Notes: a model not told the origin generated them from the letters alone. A DNA stretch of 64,000 bases from Archivesica marissinica (GCA_014843695.1 CM026390.1:60416598-60480597), one strand, 5' to 3'; positions 1 through 10,902 are shown, counted from the stretch's first letter. Made by a program: numbers and translations.

Positions 1-163
1 TATAAATAGGTTTTTACCTGGGGGTGACCCCGGACCCCCCTCCCGTCTTAAGTTTTAAGTTGGCCTACACATCGATTCCAGCCAAGCTACGCCCCTGGCG
101 GGTCCACATACGTTTTCTAGACAATGCTTAATAGGAAGTAGTGCCAAACTCTGTTTTAATATA
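1..163. other. No gene; probable transposon remnant at window edge
   Basis: The first 120 bases hold C/G runs around GGTGACCCCGG and an AGCTACGCCCCTGG stretch. Text of this kind is common in decayed transposon ends. No convincing coding sequence is visible. Confidence 0.3.
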
Positions 164-361
164 CAGTCTACATCCGATATGTCGAATTCCGTCGGACCGA
201 ACAAAATACTTCGACATAACCGAAGTTTGACTTAACGAAATTCGATATAAACAGATCCAGTTATATAGGAAAATGATAGTGTCTGAAGAGGGATTTTGAT
301 CCGACTTCGATATAACCGGATAATTCGACATAACCGACTTTGACATAACGGATGTAGACTG
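164..361. mobile_element. TA-flanked miniature inverted-repeat element
   Basis: The ends are inverted: CAGTCTACATCCGATATGTC on the left and the complement of CAGTCTACATCCGTTATGTC on the right, each bordered by TA. A TA target and a CAGT terminus suggest a non-autonomous Tc1/mariner/pogo-type element of 198 bp. The small reverse-strand reading frame inside it is not a gene. Confidence 0.75.
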
Positions 362-561
362 TACTTGAACGACGTTACAGTTACCTTTGTATTGCTATAA
401 TAGTATTATAATATAATAAATAAAATAACATTATGCTTGATTTATTTACTTTTGTCGTATTCATTTATTTATTTATTTATACATGTAACAATAAATACAT
501 TGTAGCTGCTAATTGTTCTATCCCTTCTGACCGAGTGTGATATTAAAAGTTGGTCTTTTAA

Positions 562-1198
562 AGCAGCATTACATCGTAATAAAGGATGTTTTGGGTAAAA
601 TATAAATACTAATGTGTGTGTGTTTACAAAAATCGAAATATAAATATTTCGTGCAAATTGGGGTTTTGCACAATAGTCGCTCAGAAACGATAAAATTCCA
701 ATAAATTTAAACTGTCATATACGCGAATTTGTTTATCAACACACGAAATGTAAACACGCACAGCGCGCATGCGTGAAACAACAGAGGATGTAGAAAACAA
801 CGTATATATTTTGAACATGAAAGACTATCTATCTATCTTCCTCTAATGTCGAACCCCTCGCGGGGATGTAGAACTGTCCCTAAAAGACTTAGCTAACAGA
901 GGTATGAATCAACACATCAAGTAATTTAATTAAAAAAGACAATGTGGGACAAATGGGGACGATGCATTCCGTATGCAAACAAGTGCGGACGATGCATTCC
1001 GGTTGTAAACAAGTGCGTGACCGATCGACTCGGAACGTCCTACTTTAGCTTTCGAGTTTGTTTTATCGCAAAAAACACTGTTTACCAAATGAACATAAGC
1101 ATACAAAGTATAATGTTAGAATGTGTAGCAGCATTGCTACCCATACGTAAAAATTGTATTTTTCAAATATCTTTTATTTCATACAATGTAATGCTGCT
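562..1198. mobile_element. TTAA-flanked miniature element, family F1 (copy 1)
   Basis: A 637-bp element bordered by TTAA at 558-561 and 1199-1202. Its ends read AGCAGCATTACATCG on the left and, inverted, AGCAGCATTACATTG on the right. A second copy lies in the opposite orientation at 15731-16302. The internal reading frame at 942-1202 is not conserved as a protein and is not called. TTAA targets are typical of piggyBac and Kolobok transposases; no transposase is encoded here. Confidence 0.8.
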
Positions 1199-1215
1199 TT
1201 AAAGTGGGGGTGATG

Positions 1216-1443
1216 ATTATGGGCTCCGTGACCGATTGGCTAAGATCGTTGACTTCAAATATCATCTCCCTCACTTCCAATCCCACTGGGGGTGTCGAAT
1301 TATTTCATGTGAGGAGATTATCCAGCTGGCTTGCGGAAGGTCGGTGATTCTATCCGGTTCCTGCTCAGAGTCGCACCCGGGGTCTCCCTCCACCAGTAAC
1401 AGTCTGAGAGTCGCCGTATGACCTAAGCTGTCGATGTGGCCTT
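1216..1443 (+). mobile_element. tRNA-derived SINE, bivalve-type (diverged)
   Basis: The head is tRNA-like: GACCGATTGGCTAAGATCG resembles an A box, and the block around TTCCAATCCCACTGGGG a weak B box. The body contains GGCTTGCGGAAGGTCGGTG, CTCCCTCCACCAGTAA and GAGAGTCGCCGTATGACC. From memory these blocks match a SINE abundant in bivalves; this was not checked. The copy is diverged and lacks a clear 3' tail. A poly-C/CCA tract follows at about 1449-1471. Confidence 0.55.
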
Positions 1444-1790
1444 TACTCCACCCCCCCCCCCACCACCACCACTCTATTTTTGAGCTGATGTCATCTGTTG
1501 TAAACACTATTATGACACCACTTGGCAATTTTCCATTTATGTTAATTTCAAAGGAATACAAGTTCAATTTTCTTATTCGAAATATGGATGTAATCGGAAC
1601 ATTGCTAATCCCAATAGAGTCGGATATGCTAGCAACATGTCGCCAATATAGTACTCTTGCATTCACGAGGAAAGGCCCTTGCATAATTAATTGCCACAGC
1701 TAGCATCTTTAATCTTCTGAATAAACTGCTGAATAAACTGCTGGCTGTGTATTCGCGAACAAACTTCTGAAAACCCAACTATTGTTATCG

Positions 1791-1947
1791 TCCAGCTGTT
1801 GCCGTTACGATTGTGCCCTTAGGCAAGGCATTTAAATTCCACATTGCATCTTCTCTCGTGGCGATATATTTCATCAGGAATGAGGTCTCGAGAGTAATTA
1901 ATATGAGTTGTAGGAACTTGTTTCGCAATCGAGCTAAATGATTAAAC
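1791..1947 (+). mobile_element. SINE family C, 5'-truncated
   Basis: It contains the family C body: CGTTACGATTGTGCCCTTAG, GCAAGGCATTTAAATTCCAC and the tail block TTTCGCAATCGAGCTAAA. The tRNA-like head is missing. Better copies are at 11275-11502 and 18471-18707. Confidence 0.75.
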
Positions 1948-3459
1948 TAACTACCATCTGCAAGCCAACTTCGTAGACCTGTTTTACTTTGGGATATAAT
2001 ATACGTTTGGTTTGTAGCTGTTTGTTTAAGGAGTCTATGCAAGATCGCGACTCCAAAAGGGTCAAAATACCGATTGGTCACAGTAAAGTTGCTACTATAC
2101 CATATACGCTATCGTCTCGTCAAGAACGTTCTGGGTTTTAATAGCTATATAGCCAACTAATGTGCATATCTATTATGCTCGTATTTTAAGAGAACTTGAA
2201 AGGGGTTGTGCTATCCAGCTCAAATCGATAGCCTGTTCATTCCTATTAGATGTACATTTTGTATATACAATAAGGGAGTCAATTTATTTATAGAGTCTTC
2301 AATTTAATAACTAATAAGTAACCGTTTTCAACCTTACTAAATTTCGAAGAGTTCATACATTTATAATTCAGAAATTTTGTTCGTTACAATTAAGCGCATC
2401 AAATACTTCATATCTTTACACAGATAATTACTGCCATTCACACTAAATAGTTATTATGCAACATCTATATTACTCGTCTGTGCAATATGATGACAGGAGA
2501 TTAGTGTCAAGCAGTATACACATTAATTGTTTGTTCTGTTGCATATTTGGATACTATTAAACGTGTCCTGGACATTCCTGGTCAATGCAGATTCAAAATT
2601 CACCCATTGGCTGCCAAACCTGGATAGGTGGGCGTTTCAAAATTCACCCATTGGCTACCAAATCTGGTAGGTGTGCGTTCGAATCCAGCACTAGCTAAAA
2701 TATATACCCCGATATTCTGGCCGCATTACGCTAATCCAGAATCTGAACCAGGTTAAATAAATAAGAATTAAACTTTTCGTAAAATTTAAATTGTGAATTG
2801 GATCATTTAATTATAGCCCGACCCGCCCCGGTACCCCACAACAAGCGAGTTCCCCAAACAACTACATACACTACAACAAGAACCGTAGACCCACACAACG
2901 ACAAAATCAGCCGGGTCGGCAGTTGTTCAGATATACTTTCCATAAATTCCACGGGAAACTACGGAACATAACGTCCGTTATCATGCTGAAATATAATCTC
3001 ATTTAGACTAATAGGTAGCAAAATATGTTCTTACATTAAATAAAATAATTCTTGTGCTATTTTCTCCAGTACTTTAAGGCAGTATTTTGGATAATCCATT
3101 TGTATGATTCACTGTGCAGCAGGGCCGTAGCCAGACTTTGTTTCTACATGATGCACACATTTGCTAGGGGTGATTGGGGGAACATTTCATACGAAACCTG
3201 ATGGCATGGGTGGTTCTAGAACATATTCCCTGCGTTGTCCTGATATCTGTGAGGCATTATTATGGCCACGAAATGACATAGTTTTGCTCGTATGTATGGA
3301 TATTCTTTTACTATATTGCTACGCGCCAGTAGGGTTAATATATTTGGTAGCGTCCCTTGGCGCGTATGAATTGACCCACTCGATAGTCTGGACAGGTGTT
3401 TGTACAACCTTTACATATGAGAATAACCGATAGACTGACAGACAGGTACGCACGATAAC
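1948..3459. other. No gene seen; one short direct duplication
   Basis: About 1.5 kb of AT-rich DNA without a convincing reading frame. At 2592-2678 a unit of about 43 bp containing TTCAAAATTCACCCATTGGC is repeated twice with a few differences, followed by a weak B-box-like GTTCGAATCC. This may be a decayed tRNA-derived repeat. Confidence 0.5.
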
Positions 3460-3517
3460 CAGCAGCCGTTGTGTGTGTTTTACGTTTATTTGTCGTCGCT
3501 ACAGGTAGCCCATTTAA

Positions 3518-4883
3518 AGGCCTGCAGGTTGACCTATATTTGACCTTAAACACACGAGGAATAGCGGTACAAATCTGACGGTCGACGCACTAAACACACG
3601 AGGAATAGCGGTACAAATCTGACGGTCGACGCACATCGTATTTGCCACATGCGAGGCCCTGCATGGTATACATCTAATACATGAGCACCACTTATATCTA
3701 TTATGACCCACGTACATATCAGAGGTTATAAATTGCTGAAATTGAAGTTCTGTATTTTTATAGTACTTACAACTGGTATAAACAATTCAACTCCACTTAT
3801 GGCCCAAATAAGGCTGGTTGCGCGGGTTAGGCAGCCAGTTCCTGCATTGCTGTACCACACATTCAGGCATCAGTTCCCTCTTATGCCAAGTACAGTCTCC
3901 TCTTCTAGCCGCTACTTTTCTCTCTATATATCTGACATCTTTCCATGCGCCACAATTATATAGCATTGCCCAAAACCTCCTGTATAGAAGCTTTCTCTCA
4001 TGTGAATTTAGATTATGCGGTGGACGATTATTAGCAGGCCACCAAAGTTGTTTGTTCTGTTCATTTATTATGCAAGGGGAACACAAGCACAGTGGACACT
4101 CAGCAACACCTTCAGCATGCTGAGGCATAGGGGGAGGTACGTAAGCAGCCTCTGCAACGGGCATGGCGGTGGCTGTTTCTTCTATTTCCATCTCTACGTC
4201 CCAGTTCTTATTTTGCAAGAAAGTCAGCAATTCTTTTCTCTGCTCATCAGTTACATACATTGTTATTTTACTCAATGGCATCTTGTAGAAATCGGCAGAA
4301 TATGTGTAATACTCGTATGTTCAAGAGATTATAATTATAATATTATACATGTACTCATAGCATTCACTGTGATTATTATGTAGCATCAATATCGGTAAAC
4401 ACACACTGACACAGAGAAATATTTAAAATATAACAGAAAACTTGCGAATAATACTGTAGATATATAATTAAATGAAGTATGAAGGTTACCATATAACGAA
4501 CACATATAGTTTATTCATATAAATACACACATATTATATACATGCATACAAATTATCAGTCTCAGTGATTACGCTACGGCTGATGAGGCACCTACATAAC
4601 ATGTAATCTATGTCCCTGGGCTGATCTGGATTATGTAGTTTGAATACTCATAACTATCAATTTTCTTTACAATCAATAATATACGTTTACTTAAATTGTC
4701 AGGGCCTCATTTTGACTAATTCTCAGCTCACAGAGTGATCGTGCATATTAACCGTTAGAAAATACCTACATACGCCAAATTATACTGAATGTACTGTTAC
4801 ATTGTTGATACAAGCCATTAATCACATGGAACAGGTAGTAAAGTATAAATCTTTACAATTGGACGGGGTCAAACTGCAGGCCT
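3518..4883 (-). mobile_element. 1,366-bp TTAA element with ballast-like cargo gene (copy 1)
   Basis: TTAA lies at 3514-3517 and 4884-4887. The inverted ends begin AGGCCTGCAGGTTGACC and AGGCCTGCAGTTTGACC. Next to one end is a 44-bp direct duplication (3547-3590 and 3591-3634) containing GGTCGACGCAC. The only plausible gene is the 164-aa frame at 3787-4281. No transposase is present, so the element must be mobilised in trans. Copies 2 and 3 have exactly the same length. TTAA targeting points to a piggyBac- or Kolobok-type enzyme; which one is inference. Confidence 0.92.
3787..4281 (-). CDS. 164-aa transposon-borne protein with P2X7-ballast-like domain (copy 1)
   Basis: One uninterrupted frame; the start codon is preceded by ACAAG. 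Residues 1-40 are acidic and probably helical, with a proline-rich linker at about 47-54. A cysteine cluster follows at C62, C65, C67 and C70, then an aromatic/basic stretch at 93-125. The C-terminal block at 137-163 has the pattern L-M-P-x-C...C-R-x-W-L-P-N-P...P-Y-x-G-H-K. This parallels the end of the zinc-binding cytoplasmic ballast domain of vertebrate P2X7 (L-P-x-C-C...I-R-x-x-F-P...Y-x-G-F-K). There is no channel segment, membrane span or signal peptide. Eight cysteines (62, 65, 67, 70, 110, 130, 141, 146) could bind zinc. The function is unknown; it may be an accessory protein of the element or captured cargo. Reading frames on the other strand over the same bases are shadows. Confidence 0.75.
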   Translation of the reverse strand: MPLSKITMYVTDEQRKELLTFLQNKNWDVEMEIEETATAMPVAEAAYVPPPMPQHAEGVAECPLCLCSPCIINEQNKQLWWPANNRPPHNLNSHERKLLYRRFWAMLYNCGAWKDVRYIERKVAARRGDCTWHKRELMPECVVQQCRNWLPNPRNQPYLGHKWS

Positions 4884-5134
4884 TTAAGCGACGTCTCATG
4901 AAGATATTATTCATTATAGATTATTGGAGGATAGTTAAATAATAAAGACAGAGACCCATTCCAGAATCCCCTCTGGTTCTTTTACGTGCACGGTGTAAAG
5001 CACCGACACGAGACCTCGGTTTAAACTGTTAATTTTATTAGGGTCAGACGTGGGATCGAACATGCGATCCATGGATTACCAGTCCAATGTATTAACCACT
5101 GGACTACAGATCCGTCGGTCAGCAACCGTTGTGT

Positions 5135-5556
5135 TGATACGCTACTTATAGATGCAGTGTACGGACGACGAGCAACCACAAGGAGCAGGTACCCTATGGC
5201 TGGTGAAAGGTAACTCCACAGTGTAGGATATACTGTTCTACCAATGTAACTACTATAGACACAATACACGTCTAATTCTCAATGCGTTTAAATAGATATA
5301 TATTATCACAACATGGTCCATGTTCACGCAAAACAAACCCGATGTTCCGATAAAAGGATTGTACACATATTCAACTCACTATACAAAGAACAAACGTGTG
5401 CGGAGATGTCGGAGACTAGGGTATGAATGTTATAAGACTTGAGATGAAATACTGCGCATATTCAGTTTAATATGCTGAGTTGCAACACAATATAAATATT
5501 TACTCATCCATGAATCAGCTAGATATAAGTTCTTTCTAAAATAACATTTCCTTTAA
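5135..5556. other. No gene seen
   Basis: AT-rich DNA between the interrupted SINE and a TTAA-element fragment. No repeat or reading frame is recognised. Confidence 0.5.
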
Positions 5557-5678
5557 AGCGACACTACATCAGTGAAAATGCAAATTTCTACAGAATGTAA
5601 TTTCCTATTATATGGTATAATGTTTTGATAAAAACAATGCGTATAGCTTAAAAAGTAAACGCCTATTGAAATGCATAT
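5557..5678. mobile_element. TTAA-type miniature element fragment, family F3-like
   Basis: It begins with TTAA (5553-5556) followed by AGCGACACTACATC, the same terminus as the full element at 61497-62034. The partner end is not found before the next element, so this is a fragment. Confidence 0.5.
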
Positions 5679-5682
5679 TTAA

Positions 5683-5914
5683 CCCTTTCCTTCATAGAGA
5701 TTTAGGTTATTATACTATTATATCTCCATACAAACGACGGCCATTTAGCTATCACGCAGTGGATAAGTAGTCGCCATATCTATCCCACCTCCATAGATAT
5801 TACTGGGATTAAATTATATTCGGGCCTTTATTATGAACATTTGGTTGGCTACTACATTGTCAATGTATGTCGTATTGGTAATGTCGTCAGGAGGTGCTTC
5901 TATGAGGGAAAGGG
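5683..5914. mobile_element. TTAA-flanked miniature element, family F2 (copy 1)
   Basis: TTAA lies at 5679-5682. The inverted ends are CCCTTTCCTTCATAGAG and, at the right, TCTATGAGGGAAAGGG; the right target has mutated to ATAA. At 232 bp this is the unexpanded form of the family. Copies at 16635-17942 and 49527-49873 have internal tandem duplications. The reading frame beginning at 5833 belongs to the element and is not a gene. Confidence 0.8.
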
Positions 5915-5918
5915 ATAA

Positions 5919-7074
5919 CATAACCCAGATACTTACAGATTATGTGCTCACCCACATGGTGGTAAATAAGCTCAATCATCTCTACACATTATATTTATAT
6001 TCGTATGCTATTATTCGTATGTATCTCTTTGGAGATGGAGGACATACTATGATACACGTGATTCCAATAACTATCTCGCTATTCAGCCAATGATACGTGA
6101 TAAAATCAGGTATGCCGTGATTTACATTGATATTAATAGCCCGTTGATGAGACGGACTCACATTGGCCCAATTTAAACACTTTACGCACGCGGTATAGAA
6201 TATTCCAACTCGTTAGTTATATCTTACCTCCCACATGTTTCCAGTCCTTGTTCAGATCACGCTTACATAATCTCTACCACGAAGCATATTAAGCATCTAA
6301 GTATTAGCTTTTATGGAAATCTTTATTTCAGGGAGGTAATTTGTAAGCCGTCTGCCGAATAACAGAACGGAGAGTAAATAGGCAACACTCCGATAAAGTA
6401 ACACCAACATTGATTCATTAATCGCATTATTGGGTCATGTTAGAATGGAAATAATATATATCTTCCTCTATGTTTTCGTTATTTATCGTCGAATAAAACA
6501 GTGTCGTCTTAACATGTTTTCTTAACTTGAACATGATCGGCATTTCCCCTTCTTTTTCATCCTGGTGTTTTGGGGTATGTTAATTTGAAACGTTGACGAT
6601 TTATTGTTATATTTCATATAATGTGTTTTACTCTTGCATAATTCTAATATCGCATTTGAGTAAAGATTTTCTTTTGCATAGGCATTTTCATTCAGTGCAC
6701 AGGTATGTAAGTGTAAGTAGATGAACTACCGACTCAGGCACGTATCCACACTGAGGCACACCGAGGCAGCTGCCTCTGTTAAAATTTCCAAAGCCAAAAT
6801 AAATGCCAAACATATCCCTTTGCTGTATAAAATGTTGACTGCTAGAGAGCTGAATCGCCAGTACATAATTATACGTCTAAATCATAAAACGCAGGAAATC
6901 GCTTCTTTACACCAACACTTTTAAGAGGGGACATGTCCCCGAACACCCTAGATTGCCTCTGTTGAAATGTGCCTCTGACCGTGGTACTGCTACTCGGATC
7001 GCATTCTGGAAGTTGGTTACTAACCTGCACACATAGAAAGCACTGACTTGTAAGCACACTAACCTACTTAATGA
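5919..7074. other. No gene seen; decayed repeat at 6721-7040
   Basis: Mostly AT-rich. A segment at about 6740-7040 contains GAGGCAGCTGCCTCTGTT and, later, GGGGACATGTCCCCGAACAC and GATTGCCTCTGTTG. It looks like the remnant of a transposon coding end. The family cannot be named from what is here. Confidence 0.4.
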
Positions 7075-7078
7075 TTAA

Positions 7079-8444
7079 AGGCCTGCAGGTTGACCTATAT
7101 TTGACCTTAAACACACGAGGAATAGCGGTACAAATCTGACGGTCGACGCACTAAACACACGAGGAATAGCGGTACAAATCTGACGGTCGACGCACATTGT
7201 ATTTGCCACATGCGAGGCCCTGCATGGTATACATCTAATACATGAGCACCACTTATATCTATTATGACCCACGTACATATCAGAGGTTATAAATTGCTGA
7301 AATTGAAGTTCTGTATTTTTATAGTACTTACAACTGGTATAAACAATTCAACTCCACTTATGGCCCAAATAAGGCTGGTTGCGCGGGTTAGGCAGCCAGT
7401 TCCTGCATTGCTGTACCACACATTCAGGCATCAGTTCCCTCTTATGCCAAGTACAGTCTCCTCTTCTAGCCGCTACTTTTCTCTCTATATATCTGACATC
7501 TTTCCATGCGCCACAATTATATAGCATTGCCCAAAACCTCCTGTATAGAAGCTTTCTCTCATGTGAATTTAGATTATGCGGTGGACGATTATTAGCAGGC
7601 CACCAAAGTTGTTTGTTCTGTTCATTTATTATGCAAGGGGAACACAAGCACAGTGGACACTCAGCAACACCTTCAGCATGCTGAGGCATAGGGGGAGGTA
7701 CGTAAGCAGCCTCTGCAACGGGCATGGCGGTGGCTGTTTCTTCTATTTCCATCTCTACGTCCCAGTTCTTATTTTGCAAGAAAGTCAGCAATTCTTTTCT
7801 CTGCTCATCAGTTACATACATTGTTATTTTACTCAATGGCATCTTGTAGAAATCGGCAGAATATGTGTAATACTCGTATGTTCAAGAGATTATAATTATA
7901 ATATTATACATGTACTCATAGCATTCACTGTGATTATTATGTAGCATCAATATCGGTAAACACACACTGACACAGAGAAATATTTAAGATATAACAGAAA
8001 ACTTGCAAATAATACTGTAGATATATAATTAAACGAAGTATGAAGGTTACCATATAACGAACACATATAGTTTATTCATATAAATACATACATATTATAT
8101 ACATGCATACAAATTATCAGTCTCAGTGATTACGCTACGGCTGATGAGGCACCTACATAACATGTAATCTATGTCCCTGGGCTGATCTGGATTATGTAGT
8201 TTGAATACTCATAACTATCAATTTTCTTTACAATCAATAATATACGTTTACTTAAATTGTCAGGGCCTCATTTTGACTAATTCTCAGCTCACAGAGTGAT
8301 CGTGCATATTAACCGTTAGAAAATACCTACATACGCCAAATTATACTGAATGTACTGCTACATTGTTGATACAAGCCACTAATCACATGGAACAGGTAGT
8401 AAAGTATAAATCTTTACAATTGGACGGGGTCAAACTGCAGGCCT
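7079..8444 (-). mobile_element. 1,366-bp TTAA element with ballast-like cargo gene (copy 2)
   Basis: TTAA lies at 7075-7078 and 8445-8448. Length, inverted ends, the 44-bp duplication and gene are as in copy 1 (3518-4883), in the same orientation. By eye it differs from copy 1 at about seven single bases, all outside the coding sequence; for example ACGCACATT against ACGCACATC near 7197. A family A SINE head begins about 30 bp beyond the right end. Confidence 0.92.
7348..7842 (-). CDS. 164-aa transposon-borne protein with P2X7-ballast-like domain (copy 2)
   Basis: The protein is identical, residue for residue, to those at 3787-4281 and 20231-20725. The translations of the other frames across the same bases are also identical, so the DNA appears unchanged over the whole 495 bp. 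The cysteine cluster at 62-70 and the C-terminal block at 137-163 are intact. No frameshift or stop is present. It is probably expressible, but neither promoter nor expression can be judged from the sequence. Confidence 0.75.
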   Translation of the reverse strand: MPLSKITMYVTDEQRKELLTFLQNKNWDVEMEIEETATAMPVAEAAYVPPPMPQHAEGVAECPLCLCSPCIINEQNKQLWWPANNRPPHNLNSHERKLLYRRFWAMLYNCGAWKDVRYIERKVAARRGDCTWHKRELMPECVVQQCRNWLPNPRNQPYLGHKWS

Positions 8445-8475
8445 TTAAGTAATATTGATATCGTGGGAGCAGTGA

Positions 8476-8748
8476 CCTTGTTCTGTAGCCCAGTGGTAAA
8501 CCAGGGATCGCAGGTTCGATCCCCTGTCTGATCCTAATAAAATTAACAGTCTTTCAGATGGGACGTTAAACCGAGGTCTCGTGTCGGTGCTTTACACCGT
8601 GCACGTAAAAGAATCAGAGGAGACTCTGAAATGGGTCTCTGTCTGTATCATTGCACTATCCTACAATATCTAAAATGACTAATCTCTTCAGGAGGCGTCG
8701 CTCATATGGGCAACCGGTAGCGACGATAAATAAACGTAAAAACACACT
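8476..8748 (+). mobile_element. SINE family A (A2)
   Basis: The tRNA-like head (TCTGTAGCCCAGTGGTAAAC, then GCAGGTTCGATCCCC as B box) has lost about 20 bases of the anticodon region. The conserved core includes ATGGGACGTTAAACCGAGG and CGTGCACGTAAAAGAATC. The tail ends AGCGACGATAAATAAACG. The core resembles a deeply conserved animal SINE domain (possibly the one called Nin-DC); that name is from memory. Confidence 0.85.
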
Positions 8749-9126
8749 TGCTCCAGAGTTCCAGTCATCCATGTTCCAATCATCGAAGGTAGAACAATAT
8801 GCATTATATAGACTATTGCTGGTGTCATAAAGAATATTGACCCGCCAAAATAATGACCCACGGGTCATTATTCTATAGGAAAAAGTGACCCACGGGTCCA
8901 TATTCTATTATAGCTATAACTATGTAATATGCTGTTAACAATTATAATTCTGACTGGTGTGGCTAACTAATTTTGTCACAGGTGTGCAAATCCCCATAAT
9001 AAAGCAATAACACCTTATTGTTGGAGCACTGCAATCAACTGTGACACTTCCTGTGTTCCCAATACTCTGTTTACATGTTTTATATCATTCATAATAGGTA
9101 ATATTTTATTATTGCTATGAGTAAAG
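8749..9126. other. No gene; possible seed of the adjacent minisatellite
   Basis: At about 8835-8905 the text alternates GACCCACGGGTCATTATTCT and AAAAGTGACCCACGGG. This resembles a diverged or ancestral unit of the array starting at 9127. The rest is unassigned. Confidence 0.45.
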
Positions 9127-10165
9127 ACATTATGGGTCATTATTCTATGGCATGGAAAAGTGACCCCCCCCTCACTCGTACTGTGTAAACATAGGGGTGT
9201 CATTATTCTATGGCATGGAAAACTGATCCCCCCTCACTCGTACTGTGTAAACATAAGGGTGTCATTATTTTATGGCATGGAAAAGTGACCACCTTCCTCA
9301 CTCATACTGTGTAAACATAGGGGTGTCATTATTCTATGGCATGGAAAACTGATCCCCCCTCACTCGTACTGTGTAAACATAGGGGTGTCATTATTCTATG
9401 GCATGGAAAAGTGACCCCCCCCTCACTCATACTGTGTAAACATAGGGGTGTCATTATTCTATGGCATGGAAAACTGACCCCCCCCTCACTCATACTGTGT
9501 AAACATAGGGGTGTCATTATTCTATGGCTTGGAAAAGTGCCCCCCCCCTTCACTCATATAGTTTACATACGGTGGTCTATATTCTATGGCATGGAAAAGT
9601 TGCCCCCCTCACTCGTACTGTGTAAACATAGGGGTGTCATTATTCTATGGCATGGAAAAGTGACCCCCTCACTCGTACTGTGTAAACATAGGGGTGTCAT
9701 TATTCTATGGCATGGAAAAGTGACCCCCCTCACTCGTACTGTGTAAACATAGGGGTGTCATTATTTTATGGCATGGAAAAGTGACCCCCCCCCTCACTCG
9801 TACTGTGTAAACATAGGGTGTCATTATTCTATGGCATGGACAAGTGACCCCCCCCCTCACTCGTACTGTGTAAACATAGGGGTGTCATTATTCTATGGCA
9901 TGGAAAACTGATCCCCCCTCACTCGTACTGTGTAAACATAGGGGTGTCATTATTCTATGGCATGGAAAACTGATCCCCCCTCACTCGTACTGTGTAAACA
10001 TAGGAGTGTCATTATTCTATGGCATGGACAACTGATCCACCCCCCACTCACTCATATAGTTTACATATAGGGTGGTCTATATTCTATGGCATGGAAAAGT
10101 GACCACCCTCACTCGTACAGTATAAACATAGGGTGGTCATTATTCTATGGCCAAATTATTTTGAG
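9127..10165. repeat. Minisatellite, about 62-bp unit, about 17 copies
   Basis: The unit contains GTCATTATTCTATGGCATGG, AAAAGTGACC, a C run of 4-9 bases, CTCACTCGTACTGTGTAAAC and ATAGGGGT. Variation is concentrated in the C run and in AAAAGTGACC versus AAAACTGATC. A 136-aa reading frame inside (9336-9746) arises from the periodicity and is not a gene. Confidence 0.95.
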
Positions 10166-10329
10166 GGGGATCAATATTCTATATGACACCGGGACCGAGC
10201 GATGTGTTCGAGCAATCGGGGGTGTTCTAATTAACCAAGTTCGAGGCAACACAGTTTGACTGTATGCGCTTGGCTACTTGATATGGAAGATGAATACAAA
10301 GTCTTAAGTAAATTGGATGAAAACAGCGC

Positions 10330-10570
10330 TGGACTGGTAATCCGTCTGACCATAATACAATTAACAGTCTTTCAGATGGGACGTTAAACCGAGGTCTCGT
10401 GTCAGTGCTGTGCACCGTGCACTTAAAAGAACCAGAGGAGACTCTGGAATGCGTCTTTCTCTCTGTATCATTGCACTATCCTCCAACAATCTAAAATGAC
10501 TAATCTCTTCAGGAGGCGTCGCTCATATGGGCAACCGGTAGTGACGATAAAAAAACGTAAAACACACACA
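10330..10570 (+). mobile_element. SINE family A (A3), head damaged
   Basis: It retains GCTGGACTGGTAATCCGTCT, then core blocks GATGGGACGTTAAACCGAGG and CACTTAAAAGAACCAGAGG. The tail reads GTAGTGACGATAAAAAAACG. The B-box part of the tRNA-like head is deleted. Confidence 0.8.
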
Positions 10571-10739
10571 CATGAAAACAGTAGGAGGAATTCAGTTACA
10601 CCTGATTCACCATGTCTTAATCTTTACAACACCAGGAAGCTATGGTACAATGCAATATAGATTGTTATTATACTGCATACAAAGGAGAAGGAAGTTATGT
10701 GATAGAGGTACTAATCATATTTCAATCTATTGGCATTAA

Positions 10740-10898
10740 AGTATTCAACACCACATACCTCTAAATTGGCTTACAAAAGAGTGTAGATCCAGATGAGCCG
10801 GCTCGTGACGAGCTGATCCAAATGTAATTTTGTTATTAATTTATAGGTCTAAAAATATCATGGACCAGTTCATGTCAGTTACTTGGTGTTGAATGGGT
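10740..10898. mobile_element. TTAA-type miniature element, family F4 (diverged)
   Basis: The right end reads TTACTTGGTGTTGAATGGG before TTTAA, the complement of the family terminus CCCATTCAACACCAAG. The left end is ATTAAAG with CAACACCACAT. The middle carries a short palindromic stretch, GAGCCGGCTCGTGACGAGCT, shared with the intact copy at 55550-55787. Confidence 0.6.
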
Positions 10899-10902
10899 TT
10901 AA

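Larger units (their letters stand above)
3475..5119 (-). mobile_element. SINE family A (A1), interrupted by a 1,366-bp TTAA element
   Basis: The SINE lies in reverse. Its tail (TTTTACGTTTATTTGTCGTC) starts at about 3475 and is cut at 3513. It resumes at 4888 and runs to a tRNA-like head ending near 5119. Target duplications flank the whole composite: CAGCAGCCGTTGTGT at 3460-3474 and CAGCAACCGTTGTGT at 5120-5134. Intact copies read CCCATATGAGCGACG at the cut site, here CCCAT-TTAA...TTAA-GCGACG. The TTAA element therefore jumped into an existing SINE. Confidence 0.9.

Noticed and set aside
3703..4383. Forward-strand frames (86, 101 and 122 aa) over the cargo gene
   Set aside because: They are shadows of the 164-aa gene and lack any domain. 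They recur only because the element copies are identical.
5833..6093. 86-aa frame
   Set aside because: It starts inside the F2 miniature element and continues into spacer. The element copies elsewhere do not keep it.
9336..9746. 136-aa frame in the 62-bp minisatellite
   Set aside because: The frame depends on chance C-run lengths and ends when they shift.
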